DNA of 64,000 nt from Anaerovibrio slackiae (lineage in GTDB: Bacteria > Bacillota > Negativicutes > Selenomonadales > Selenomonadaceae). The DNA lies in contig NZ_VUNR01000002.1 of the NCBI RefSeq assembly GCF_009695585.1, positions 1 to 64,000 on the forward strand, written 5' to 3'. Both the position numbers and the translations under genes were made by a program. The notes beneath the pieces are model-generated. The model was given only the letters and a program-made list of their open reading frames with translations. It ran no database searches and was not told the origin of the DNA. Shown piece by piece: positions 43,966 to 52,369 of the stretch (position 1 is the stretch's first letter; each line of letters starts with the position of its first letter).

Positions 43966-45663
43966 TTATTTAATATGCTCCAGTGCGAACTTCAGTGCAC
44001 CGGCCGGGTCACGGGTCAGGCCTACATATTCCTTGCCGGAGCAGGTAGCAGCAGGCACGCCCTTCTCATCGCAGTCATGCTTCAGCTCATCAAACATGGA
44101 AGCCATCTGCGGAGCAAGTACAATCAGGTCATAGTCGGTAATGCAGTCCTTGTGCTGGCCATACGCCATAGCGATGGAGTCAACAGGAGCATTGGCAGCC
44201 TTGGCACCCTTGACGATTGCCTTTGCCAGCATGGAGCTGGTAGCGCCGGAGGCACAGAGAACCAGGACCTTCTTCTCAGTCTTTGGCACAGCAGCCGCTG
44301 CAGGCCTTGCCTCAACCTTTGGCTCCACCTTTGCCACGGTCTTGGCAGCAGGAGCCTCGATAGCATCGCCCTCATCGTCAGCCATACCGGCAGCAACCAG
44401 GGCCTCACGCTCTACCAGCTGCTTGTCATAAGCACGGAAGAACGGATAGTAGATAATGGTATCAACAACCAGCAGCAATGGAGCCAGGATAAAGGACAGC
44501 TTTGCAAAACCGGTGGAAACAATCAAGCCGATAGTACCAGGAGTGGTCCAAGGCAGGATGTAGGAGAAGGCGTTCATGCCCAGCACATCTACGAAGAACT
44601 TGAACAGCCATACGTTGGCGATAGGAGCCAGGATGAAAGGTACGAACAGTACAGGGTTCAATACGATAGGAGCACCGAAGATGATAGGCTCATTTACTGC
44701 GAACAGTACAGGAATGATGGAGCTGCGTCCTACAGTACGGAGCTGCTTGGACTTGGCGATGAAGGCGCACATTGCGCAGAACATGAGGGTAGCACCAGTA
44801 CCGCCCAGGGTAGCTACGAAGTAAGAAGTAGGGTGAGTCAGGATTGCAGTTGCATGGCCGCCTGCCTGTACAACCTGCAGGTTCAGCTCGATATTAGCGA
44901 TATAGATAGCGGTTACAGCAGGCTCTACGATGGAAGGACCATGGATACCTACGAACCAGAACATTGCCATTGCGCCATAGATGAGGGCGATACCGATGTA
45001 GCCGTCAGCAGCCTGGAACAGCGGCTTGAACAGCTCAAGAATCCAGTTACCGAACAGCATGCCGGTGATATCCTTGAATACGAAGCTGAATACCCAGAAG
45101 AAAGTGATGGACACAGCCAGCGGAATCAGGTCAGCATAGGTCTGTGCGATGTAGTGAGGAACTTCCTCAGGCAGCTTGATGGTAACGCCGCGGCCTACGA
45201 AGAACTTGTAGATGTTTGGCACGGTGAAGGCTACCACGAAAGCGGAAAGCAGGCCCTTGGTGCCCATGAACTCAGTAGCGATGCCCTTGTCCACGCCCTC
45301 GATGGAGAGAAGCAGGAAACAGATGATGGACACGATCATTACGGATACAGGATTAATCTGACGGAGCTTTGGTAGCTTGTGGTTGAAGTTGTCAGTCAAG
45401 CTCTTGGCGATGGTGGCCACCATCAGCACGGACAGGATACCCATGGAGTAGCCATAAGCCTGCCACAAAAGACCGCTGATGTAGTCATCCCACTTGAAGT
45501 CCCAGATTTCCGGGATACATGCCACCAGGATGAACAGTGAGGAGAACAGGATTACCGGCAGGCAGCTTACGAAGCCGTCGCGGATTGCTCTAAGATAAGG
45601 GTTGTTGGAAACCTTTTCAAAGAAAGGCTTCATCTTGTCAACCGCTGCAATAATTTTTTCCAT
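43966..45663 (-). CDS. lacE: PTS lactose/cellobiose-type transporter subunit IIBC
   Basis: A 565-residue fused EIIC-EIIB protein of the lactose family. EIIC (about residues 1-430) has some ten membrane helices and motifs such as NPYLRAIRDGFVSCLPVILF, FWFVGIHGPSIVEP and PVLFAVNEPIIFGAPIVLNP. An Ala/Pro/Lys linker leads to EIIB, where VLVLCASGATSSMLAK carries the phospho-cysteine. This is the LacE layout of Gram-positive bacteria. It imports and phosphorylates lactose or a related galactoside. The IIA subunit (LacF) is not in the window. The ATG follows GAAGGAAG. It is 78 nt downstream of lacG. Confidence 0.92.
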   Translation of the reverse strand: MEKIIAAVDKMKPFFEKVSNNPYLRAIRDGFVSCLPVILFSSLFILVACIPEIWDFKWDDYISGLLWQAYGYSMGILSVLMVATIAKSLTDNFNHKLPKLRQINPVSVMIVSIICFLLLSIEGVDKGIATEFMGTKGLLSAFVVAFTVPNIYKFFVGRGVTIKLPEEVPHYIAQTYADLIPLAVSITFFWVFSFVFKDITGMLFGNWILELFKPLFQAADGYIGIALIYGAMAMFWFVGIHGPSIVEPAVTAIYIANIELNLQVVQAGGHATAILTHPTSYFVATLGGTGATLMFCAMCAFIAKSKQLRTVGRSSIIPVLFAVNEPIIFGAPIVLNPVLFVPFILAPIANVWLFKFFVDVLGMNAFSYILPWTTPGTIGLIVSTGFAKLSFILAPLLLVVDTIIYYPFFRAYDKQLVEREALVAAGMADDEGDAIEAPAAKTVAKVEPKVEARPAAAAVPKTEKKVLVLCASGATSSMLAKAIVKGAKAANAPVDSIAMAYGQHKDCITDYDLIVLAPQMASMFDELKHDCDEKGVPAATCSGKEYVGLTRDPAGALKFALEHIK

Positions 45664-45740
45664 GATTTTCGCTTCCTTCTTTTACAAATTTTGCATGATT
45701 ACACTTTGTTATTTTGTAATTTTGTAATTTTCTGATTTCA

Positions 45741-47177
45741 TCAGTATTCTACATCCTCAATCGGCACAATCTCCTTGCGCTCAGTCATGAGCTTGTACCA
45801 GTAGGCACTCTTTTTCGGATAACGCTTCTGGTCGTTATAGTCAACGTAGAACAGGCCGTAACGCTTGTTGTAGCCGTTGGACCAGGAAAGCACATCCATC
45901 AGGGACCAGATGTAGTAGCCCTTCACATTGACACCCTCGGCAACAGCCTTCAGGATGTATTCCAGATGCTGGGTTACATACTCGATGCGCGGTGTATCAT
46001 CAATCTTGCCATCGATGAAATCATCCTTGTAGCCCATGCCGTTCTCGGAGATGTAGATGGTCTTGTAGTTCGGATAATCCCTGGCAATGCGCTTCAGCTG
46101 GTTGTACATGCCTACAGGATAAATTGGCCAGTCCCAATCGGTAGTCGGTACCTCAGGGTTGCAAACCCTTGCGCCTACGCCCTTCAGGGCAAATACCGAG
46201 GTACCCTTCTCACCGGTGGAGTTGTTGTAAATCATGCTCTCGCCGTCATGAGCCTGCAGGAAGTGGCTGGAATAATAATTCATGCCCAGGAAGTCAATCT
46301 GCTCCGCAGCTTTCTTAAATTCCTCAAAATCCTCAGGATAGGTTACCAGCTTGCCGTCGTTCTTCTCAAGAATCTCATTGATGAGCGCCATAGTCTCATC
46401 ATCATAGCCGCCGTGGAAGCAGGCATCCAGCATGAAGCGGTTTGCCATAGCATCATCCAGGTCTCTTGCATGAATGTCCTCCGGCTTGTCGGTCATGGCC
46501 ACCTTGCCCTCCAGGGTGTGGACAATGCCAATCTGCCCCGGCAGGTTCATGGACTTGTAGAGATTTACGGCCTTGGCGTGTGCCACCATCATGATGTGCA
46601 TCATCTGGATGGCGGACGGCATATCGAACTGCTTGTGAGGTGGGAAGTTGCCTGCAATGTAGCCGTTCTGCGGAATGGACCAAGGCTCGTTGAAGGTTGC
46701 CCACTTCTTTACCCTGTCACCGAAATTCTCGAAGCAGATTTTCGCATAATCCACAAAGTAATCAATCAGGTCACGGTTCAGCCAATGGCCGTTGTTGAAG
46801 AACGGCAGCGGCGTATCGAAGTGATGCAGGGTTACGAAAGGCTCAACCCCCTGCTTGATGCACTCGTTAATCAGGTCGTTGTAGTAGTCAATGCCTGCCT
46901 GATTGATGGCACCCTTGCCCTCCGGCAGGATGCGGGTCCAGGAGATGGAAATGCGGATGCCGTTTACCCCGAAATCATGGGACAGCTGCAAATCCTCCTT
47001 GTACTTGTGATAGAAATCGCTGGCAGGGTCTGCCGTGAAGCGGCTGCCCGGGCGGTTCATGTAGTCATCCCAGGCACATGGGCCTCTGCCATCTTCCCTG
47101 GTAGCACCTTCCACCTGATAAGCAGCAGTGGCTCCACCGAAGATGAAGTCCTCCGGGAACTTCTTAAATGTTGCCAT
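45741..47177 (-). CDS. lacG: 6-phospho-beta-galactosidase (GH1)
   Basis: A 478-residue GH1 glycosidase. The acid/base is in KKWATFNEPWS and the nucleophile in KTIYISENGMGYKD. The C-terminal SWSNGYNKRYGLFYVDYNDQ gives the Ser-Lys-Tyr set that binds the 6-phosphate. The overall sequence (FIFGGATAAYQVEGAT, ASDFYHKYKEDLQL, GVEPFVTLHHFDTPLP, DWDWPIYPVGMYNQL) resembles LacG of lactococci and staphylococci more than generic BglA. It splits lactose-6-phosphate into glucose and galactose-6-phosphate. A 6-phospho-beta-glucosidase role is less likely. The ATG follows AGGGGG. First gene of the operon; a cre-like palindrome lies 160 nt upstream. Confidence 0.9.
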   Translation of the reverse strand: MATFKKFPEDFIFGGATAAYQVEGATREDGRGPCAWDDYMNRPGSRFTADPASDFYHKYKEDLQLSHDFGVNGIRISISWTRILPEGKGAINQAGIDYYNDLINECIKQGVEPFVTLHHFDTPLPFFNNGHWLNRDLIDYFVDYAKICFENFGDRVKKWATFNEPWSIPQNGYIAGNFPPHKQFDMPSAIQMMHIMMVAHAKAVNLYKSMNLPGQIGIVHTLEGKVAMTDKPEDIHARDLDDAMANRFMLDACFHGGYDDETMALINEILEKNDGKLVTYPEDFEEFKKAAEQIDFLGMNYYSSHFLQAHDGESMIYNNSTGEKGTSVFALKGVGARVCNPEVPTTDWDWPIYPVGMYNQLKRIARDYPNYKTIYISENGMGYKDDFIDGKIDDTPRIEYVTQHLEYILKAVAEGVNVKGYYIWSLMDVLSWSNGYNKRYGLFYVDYNDQKRYPKKSAYWYKLMTERKEIVPIEDVEY

Positions 47178-47336
47178 GTTGTTTTACCCCCTATAAAACT
47201 CTTTTAAATTATTAACGATGATAATTGCTGATGAAGTATGCAAACTTTCTTTGCCAGCCTCCCGGCTGCTTTTTTCGTTCCCTTCACCTTACATTTATTA
47301 TTATACTGTATTTTTCCATAGGATGTTTTCCAAGCA

Positions 47337-47350
47337 TGAAAACGTTTTCA
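47337..47350. promoter_or_regulatory. Perfect cre-like/LacI-family operator upstream of lacG
   Basis: TGAAAACGTTTTCA is a fully symmetric 14-bp palindrome with a central CG and fits the catabolite-responsive element consensus. A TATAAT for lacG lies at 47305-47300 on the minus strand, about 32 nt downstream, so the operator sits just upstream of the core promoter. CcpA or another LacI-family regulator is the likely ligand (inference). Confidence 0.75.
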
Positions 47351-47383
47351 AGGTTGAAAGAAAATTGCTATGGCTATTTTCAG

Positions 47384-47416
47384 GCAAAAAAATACCGCCC
47401 GGGAATGTTCCCGGGC
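47384..47416 (-). terminator. Rho-independent terminator after the lipase gene
   Basis: The minus strand has GCCCGGGAA-CA-TTCCCGGGC followed by GGTATTTTTTTG. It lies 46 nt beyond the lipase stop and directly upstream of the lac operon operator. Confidence 0.88.
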
Positions 47417-47462
47417 ATCAATATAGATGTTGCTATTTTCAATATATATTCTTTTCATGGGG

Positions 47463-48917
47463 TTACTCCGGCAGGATGCCCTGCTTCTGAGCCGCCCTGA
47501 TATCATCTGCCGCCCTGGTCATATCATACATGACAGCCTCAATGGGCGTGATTTCCTTGGTAGTATTGGAAGTCATCGTGCTCATCAGCTGCTCTCCCGT
47601 AGTACTGTAAACCGCCACCGAGGTCATCAGCCTGTACAGCTTGGGATTTTCCTTGTCCGCCCTGCCTGTGATGCTCACCATGGCAACCCTGTCACAGCCA
47701 TTTTCTTCCGCCCGTCGGCAGGCGGCGAAAAGCGTCTCCTCCGCTGCATCCGGCAGGGCAAAGGATTCATCCACCCGGATACGGCTGAACTGGCTCATGA
47801 GAATATCCCCTGCCACCACCTTCATGTAGGCACTGTCATTGGCAATGTACTCAGGCACATCAATGGCAACAGGGGCAATATACACCCTGCCCTCGTCAAA
47901 ACTGCGCCTCCAGGGCAGCCTGACCTTTGCCGCCCCCTCCGCTGAACCAGCTTCAGCAAGAAGCTCCGGCTTTCTGGCAGCCAGGCCGGCAAGGCTCAAA
48001 TCCCCCTGCAGCACCTCGTCATAATAATTGCGGATGGCCGCATCAAGGTATCCTTCTATGGCGTGATTGTACTTGTGGGAATTCTCGTTCTTCTGCCACC
48101 TGTACTCAGTGCCAAAATGCACATAATCGGCCTTCAATGCCTGCAAGGCATTCTTCACCACATCGCCGCCCATGGTATAACGGCTCAGATCGATGCGATA
48201 GCCCTGCTCCTCCGCAAAGGCCGTATTGCCCACCGTAGGAGCACCAAAAGTAAATACGCTGAGCCTGTCCGGCTCCACCCCCATGGAAATCAGCCGTGCC
48301 GCCAGCAGGGTTGCCACGGCGCCACCCAGGCTATGGCCTGTCAGGTAGAGGTGCTCCCCCTCCTCGTCAATAAAACCTTTCAGCCTGTCAGCCCCCATAA
48401 CGCCCTCCCCATCCGGGGTAAAAAACGCCGTCATGGTATAATCGTTAAAGCCCTGATGTACCATAGGCTGATTAGCATCTACCTTTTCCACCTCGGCAAA
48501 CTGGCGAAATTCCTGAGGTGTCCTGCCGCCAAAAAGCACCTTGCCAAAGCGCAGGTCCACCTCCACATCCTTCAGCTTTTCCGTCCCCGGGATAACCACC
48601 AGGGTTTCACGGCAGTTTTCATCCGCAGCAGTATTCTCCAGCGTGTAGAAGGTAGTATGGGCTCTCTTGTCAGCATTCCTGTAATCCTTGAACTGCCAGC
48701 CAAGCTTGCCCATTTCCTGCCGCACGGCTTCATTCAGGTCGCTGTCATAGACCGCCATATCAGCCAGGGCACAGATATACGCCATCCGTGCCTGACCGGC
48801 TGAATCCAGGGAACGAGCACCTGCTGCTGCCACATTGCCCATCAGCAGGACAACACAGCAGACGACACAAAAAGCAACCTGTAAAACAGCAGAACCAATA
48901 ACGCCGAAAAATCTCAT
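47463..48917 (-). CDS. Secreted lipase family (class 3) protein
   Basis: A 484-residue protein with an N-terminal signal peptide (hydrophobic residues 7-27, ending AAAGA). An alpha/beta-hydrolase lipase-3 domain follows: ETLVVIPGTEKLKDVEVDLRF, HQGFNDYTM, then the nucleophile elbow LYLTGHSLGGAVATLLAARL near residue 195 and VFTFGAPTVGN. The last 170 residues form a separate domain that I do not recognise. It probably acts on acyl lipids or esters in the periplasm or outside the cell. The start overlaps the RNase H stop (ATGA) with AGGAGG upstream, so the two genes are coupled although their functions differ. Confidence 0.85.
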   Translation of the reverse strand: MRFFGVIGSAVLQVAFCVVCCVVLLMGNVAAAGARSLDSAGQARMAYICALADMAVYDSDLNEAVRQEMGKLGWQFKDYRNADKRAHTTFYTLENTAADENCRETLVVIPGTEKLKDVEVDLRFGKVLFGGRTPQEFRQFAEVEKVDANQPMVHQGFNDYTMTAFFTPDGEGVMGADRLKGFIDEEGEHLYLTGHSLGGAVATLLAARLISMGVEPDRLSVFTFGAPTVGNTAFAEEQGYRIDLSRYTMGGDVVKNALQALKADYVHFGTEYRWQKNENSHKYNHAIEGYLDAAIRNYYDEVLQGDLSLAGLAARKPELLAEAGSAEGAAKVRLPWRRSFDEGRVYIAPVAIDVPEYIANDSAYMKVVAGDILMSQFSRIRVDESFALPDAAEETLFAACRRAEENGCDRVAMVSITGRADKENPKLYRLMTSVAVYSTTGEQLMSTMTSNTTKEITPIEAVMYDMTRAADDIRAAQKQGILPE

Positions 48918-49570
48918 AAAAGCGCCTCCTTGGCAAGCCTGTCAGCCAGCTCATTGCCCTCAACGCCGGTATGGCCGGCTACCTTCTGAAAACGTACCCA
49001 GCCAAGCCGCTGCTGCATAAAAGCCGCATATTCCTGTGTCTGAGGCAGCTTTGCCTGCCAGTGCCCCAGAGGCCAGGCAGCTATCCCTTCATAGTCATGG
49101 CAGATAGTCACGCCTGTATCCTCAAGTCCCTGGGCCTCCGCCCACAGGACTGCCTCCCGGGCAGCATCCATCTCTCCTGCCACATTGTGCAGCTTCGCCG
49201 CATCCTTGGAGGTACCGGCACCATTTCTGGTATCCACCAGCTCGCCATCCTCATAGGCAGCAAAGCCCCAGCTGTACCGCCCCTTCATATAGGAGCCATC
49301 CACAAAAATAACCGTGCCCTTGGGAAAATCACCGGCTCCGCCATCCATGCCATTCCCGGCAGGACCTGCTCCGCAACCTGTTCCATTCCCGGCAGAACTG
49401 CTACCATTCCGGCTGCCCATAAAGGCCTCCGCTTCCTCAAGGGTGACGAAGCCCTTGAACTTCGCCCCCTTGAAGCCGATAACCTGCCGCTGGCACTCCG
49501 CCCAGGTCCTGTAAATTCCCGGCTTCCTTCCTGCCAGCACTGCATAAAAATTATTCTTCGCCTTTGCCAA
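48914..49570 (-). CDS. rnhA: Ribonuclease H with N-terminal viroplasmin-like domain
   Basis: A 218-residue type 1 RNase H with an N-terminal hybrid-binding (viroplasmin-like) domain: FYAVLAGRKPGIYRTWAECQ followed by FKGFVTLEEAEAFM. A Gly/Asn/Ser/Ala-rich linker of about 30 residues follows. In the catalytic domain IFVDGSYMKGRYSWGFAAY, AGEMDAAREAVLWA (Glu) and CHDYEGIAAW (Asp) carry the carboxylates, and KVAGHTGVEGNELADRLAKE gives the last His/Asp. It removes RNA from RNA-DNA hybrids. The start is a TTG at 49570 with AAGAGG upstream; the ATG at 49633 has no site and adds an atypical N-terminus. Confidence 0.9.
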   Translation of the reverse strand: MAKAKNNFYAVLAGRKPGIYRTWAECQRQVIGFKGAKFKGFVTLEEAEAFMGSRNGSSSAGNGTGCGAGPAGNGMDGGAGDFPKGTVIFVDGSYMKGRYSWGFAAYEDGELVDTRNGAGTSKDAAKLHNVAGEMDAAREAVLWAEAQGLEDTGVTICHDYEGIAAWPLGHWQAKLPQTQEYAAFMQQRLGWVRFQKVAGHTGVEGNELADRLAKEALL

Positions 49571-49684
49571 ACTTAACCTCTTATTTATCTCATTAATATC
49601 TTTGCCTACACTAATATGTAGAATATGTAGCATACTGACATTAAAGTTGCCTTAAATCTACATTAAATTTGCCTGAAATCCGCT

Positions 49685-50968
49685 TTAACCCCTATTGACC
49701 AAATCCATTGCACAGGCATTTGCTTCGCGCAGGATTTTTTCCTCATCCAGAGTTTTCAGCTCGCCCTTTTCCATAAGAACCTTGCCGTTGCACAGCACAG
49801 TATCAGCACTGCCGCTGTTGGCAGAATAAACCAGCAGGGAAACCAGGTCATGGCGAGGGCACCACTCCGGCCGGTTCATATCGTACAGCACAATATCCGC
49901 CTTCCAGCCAGCCTGCAGCCTGCCAGTCTTTTCCAGCCACAGAGCCTCGGCACCGTACTCAGTGCCCATCCTCAGGGCTTCTGCCGCAGGCACTGCCAAC
50001 GGGTTCAGCTCATGCACCTTGTGCAGCATGGCCGTCAGCCTGATTTCCTCCAGCATATCCAGATTGTTGTTGCTGGAAGCCCCATCAGTGCCCAGAGCCA
50101 CATGCACGCCCTCCGCCAAAAGCTTCGGCACAGGTGCCACGCCGCTGGCCAGCTTCATATTGCTGCCAGGATTGTGGACAGGAGTAATCGCCTTTTCCTT
50201 CATCATGGCAATATCCGCATCATCCAGCCATACGCAGTGGGCGGCAATAGACGGCCGGTCAAAAAGCCCTGTTTCAGCAATATACTGGAATGGACGCTTG
50301 CCGTACTTCTCCTGCATCTGCCTGATTTCATCCTGGGTTTCGGACATGTGGATATGCACATTGATGCCGTGCTCTGCCGAAACCTTCGCTGCCGCCTTGC
50401 AAAAATCAGGCGGACAGGTATATGGTGCATGGACACCCAGCAAAATGCTGATCAGGCCATCACCGGCACCATGATAGTTCTTGTACAAATCCACGTTTTC
50501 TGCCAGGCTTTTCATGGCAGTAGGCGCAAAGCCAATCAAACCGCGGCTGAGAATACCCCGGACGCCTGCCTTGATAGTTTCCTCTGCCACAGACTCCATG
50601 CAGGGACCGTACATATCAGCATAGGCAGTAGTACCGCCCTTGACCATCTCCACCAGTGCCAGCTTTGCCCCCACGCGGATATCCTTCTCCACCATCTTTC
50701 CCTCAATCGGCCAAATCTTGTTGTTCAGCCAGTCCATCAGCTCCATATCGTCAGCATAGCTGCGGAGCAGTGTCATGGAGGCATGGGTGTGGGCATTTAC
50801 CAGCCCCGGCACCGCAAAATGGTCCTTTCCTTCAATAATATAATCAGCTGCAAAATCCCCGGGAACCTCTCCCACGGCAGCAATCACATCATCCGTAATG
50901 GCAATATCTGCCACGCCTGTGGAATAATCAGGCTGCAGCACATTGGCGCCCTTAATCAATATCTTCAT
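49685..50968 (-). CDS. mtaD: 5'-methylthioadenosine/S-adenosylhomocysteine (or 5'-deoxyadenosine) deaminase
   Basis: A 427-residue amidohydrolase. Metal ligands are visible in VNAHTHASMTLLRSYADD (HxH), GVHAPYTCPPDF, IHMSETQDE, AHCVWLDDADIAMM and ALGTDGASSNNNLDM (final Asp). This is the MtaD/DadD subgroup, which deaminates adenosyl compounds to inosyl compounds. The ATG follows CGGAG. It lies 33 nt downstream of the ahcY-like gene, in one operon. The pairing raises the possibility that S-adenosylhomocysteine is first deaminated to S-inosylhomocysteine (see findings). The exact substrate is not settled by sequence. Confidence 0.88.
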   Translation of the reverse strand: MKILIKGANVLQPDYSTGVADIAITDDVIAAVGEVPGDFAADYIIEGKDHFAVPGLVNAHTHASMTLLRSYADDMELMDWLNNKIWPIEGKMVEKDIRVGAKLALVEMVKGGTTAYADMYGPCMESVAEETIKAGVRGILSRGLIGFAPTAMKSLAENVDLYKNYHGAGDGLISILLGVHAPYTCPPDFCKAAAKVSAEHGINVHIHMSETQDEIRQMQEKYGKRPFQYIAETGLFDRPSIAAHCVWLDDADIAMMKEKAITPVHNPGSNMKLASGVAPVPKLLAEGVHVALGTDGASSNNNLDMLEEIRLTAMLHKVHELNPLAVPAAEALRMGTEYGAEALWLEKTGRLQAGWKADIVLYDMNRPEWCPRHDLVSLLVYSANSGSADTVLCNGKVLMEKGELKTLDEEKILREANACAMDLVNRG

Positions 50969-51001
50969 CTATAACACTCCGTACAATTATAATTCTCTGA
51001 A

Positions 51002-52243
51002 TCAGCACTGATGCAGGTAGGCATACTGCTCAGGGGTAAGCTCGTCAATCTCAATGCCCATAGCAGCCAGCTTAATCTTGGCAATCTTGGCATTTACCTC
51101 CTCCGGCAGCACATAGACCTTGTTTTCCAGCTTGTCATGGTTCTCCACAATATGCAGGGCGGAGAAGAACTGCACGCCCCAGCTCAGGTCCATAATCTCA
51201 GCCGGATGACCATCACCGCAGGCGAGATTTACCAGGCGTCCCTCACCCAGCAGGTACAGCTTCTTGCCATTGGCAAACTTAAACTCCTCAATGCCCGGCT
51301 TTACCTGAGTACGGCTCTCAGAAACCTCCTCCAGCTCAGGAATATTGATTTCCAAATCAAAATGGCCGGAATTTGCCATCACTGCCCCATCCTTCATGGA
51401 CTCATAGTGCCACTTGCGGAGAATGTCCTTATCACCAGTCAGGGTCAGGAAAATATCCCCCACCTTGGCAGCCTCATCCATCGGCATTACGCGGAAGCCG
51501 TCAAATACTGCCTCAATAGCCTTAATCGGATCCACCTCGGTGATGATAACATTGGCACCCAGCCCCTTGGCACGCATGGCACCGCCCTTGCCGCACCAGC
51601 CATAGCCAGCAATAACCACGGTCTTGCCAGCGATAACCAGATTGGTGGCGCGCATGATGCCCTCCCAGGTGGACTGGCCGGTGCCGTAGCGGTTGTCAAA
51701 GAGATACTTGCAGTAAGCATCATTGGCAGCCAGCATCGGGAATTCCAGCTTCCCGGCAGCTTCCAGGGCACGATCCCGGATAACACCTGTGGTAGTCTCC
51801 TCTGAACCGCCGATAATCTTCGGCAGCAGCTCCCGGCGTTCATTGTGCAGGCGATAAATCAAATCACCGCCATCGTCCATGATGATGTCCGGCTGGCAGT
51901 CCAGAGCCATGTCGATATAGGCATCGTATTCCTCCATGGTGCAGCCATGATGGGCAAATACCGTAACGCCACCCTCTACCAGTGCCGCACAAACATCATC
52001 CTGGGTGGACAGAGGGTTGGAAGCAGTAGCTATCACCTCCGCCCCGGCAGCCTGCAGCACCAGTGCCAGATAAGCAGTCTTCGCCTCAAGATGCATCGTC
52101 ATAACCATGCGCTTGCCAGCAAATGGCTTCGTTACGGAGTATTCCTTTTCAATGGCATTCATAACCGGCATAAAATTCTTTACCCAGTTGATTTTGTCAT
52201 GGCCGGAAGGTGCCAGGGCAATATCCTTAATCTTAGATTTCAT
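51002..52243 (-). CDS. ahcY: Adenosylhomocysteinase-family enzyme (short, archaeal/Thermotoga-like form)
   Basis: A 413-residue SAH hydrolase-type enzyme. The substrate region has RMVMTMHLEAKTAYLALVL, ATASNPLSTQDDVCAAL and DDGGDLIYRLHNERRELL. The NAD-binding region is VVIAGYGWCGKGGAMRAKGL, followed by ITEVDPIKAIEAVFDG and MANSGHFDLEI. It ends ELTPEQYAYLHQC and lacks the C-terminal KPxxYRY extension of longer (about 430-470) homologues. Such short forms occur in archaea and Thermotoga. It cleaves S-adenosyl- or S-inosyl-homocysteine. The ATG at 52243 follows GAGAGGAG. It is upstream of the deaminase gene. Confidence 0.93.
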   Translation of the reverse strand: MKSKIKDIALAPSGHDKINWVKNFMPVMNAIEKEYSVTKPFAGKRMVMTMHLEAKTAYLALVLQAAGAEVIATASNPLSTQDDVCAALVEGGVTVFAHHGCTMEEYDAYIDMALDCQPDIIMDDGGDLIYRLHNERRELLPKIIGGSEETTTGVIRDRALEAAGKLEFPMLAANDAYCKYLFDNRYGTGQSTWEGIMRATNLVIAGKTVVIAGYGWCGKGGAMRAKGLGANVIITEVDPIKAIEAVFDGFRVMPMDEAAKVGDIFLTLTGDKDILRKWHYESMKDGAVMANSGHFDLEINIPELEEVSESRTQVKPGIEEFKFANGKKLYLLGEGRLVNLACGDGHPAEIMDLSWGVQFFSALHIVENHDKLENKVYVLPEEVNAKIAKIKLAAMGIEIDELTPEQYAYLHQC

Positions 52244-52369
52244 GTAACATTCTCCTCTCAAAATAAGCAATCAAATTATTAATCTTAAATTTCGCATCAA
52301 AACTCGCATCAATATGCTGTCTCGTAAAGCAACTAACAATCTATTATACCACTGCCGCGTTATATTATA

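Noticed and set aside
45741-47177. 6-phospho-beta-glucosidase (BglA) instead of LacG
   Set aside because: The sequence around DWDWPIYPVGMY and KRYGLFYVDY, and the LacE-type neighbour, favour 6-phospho-beta-galactosidase.
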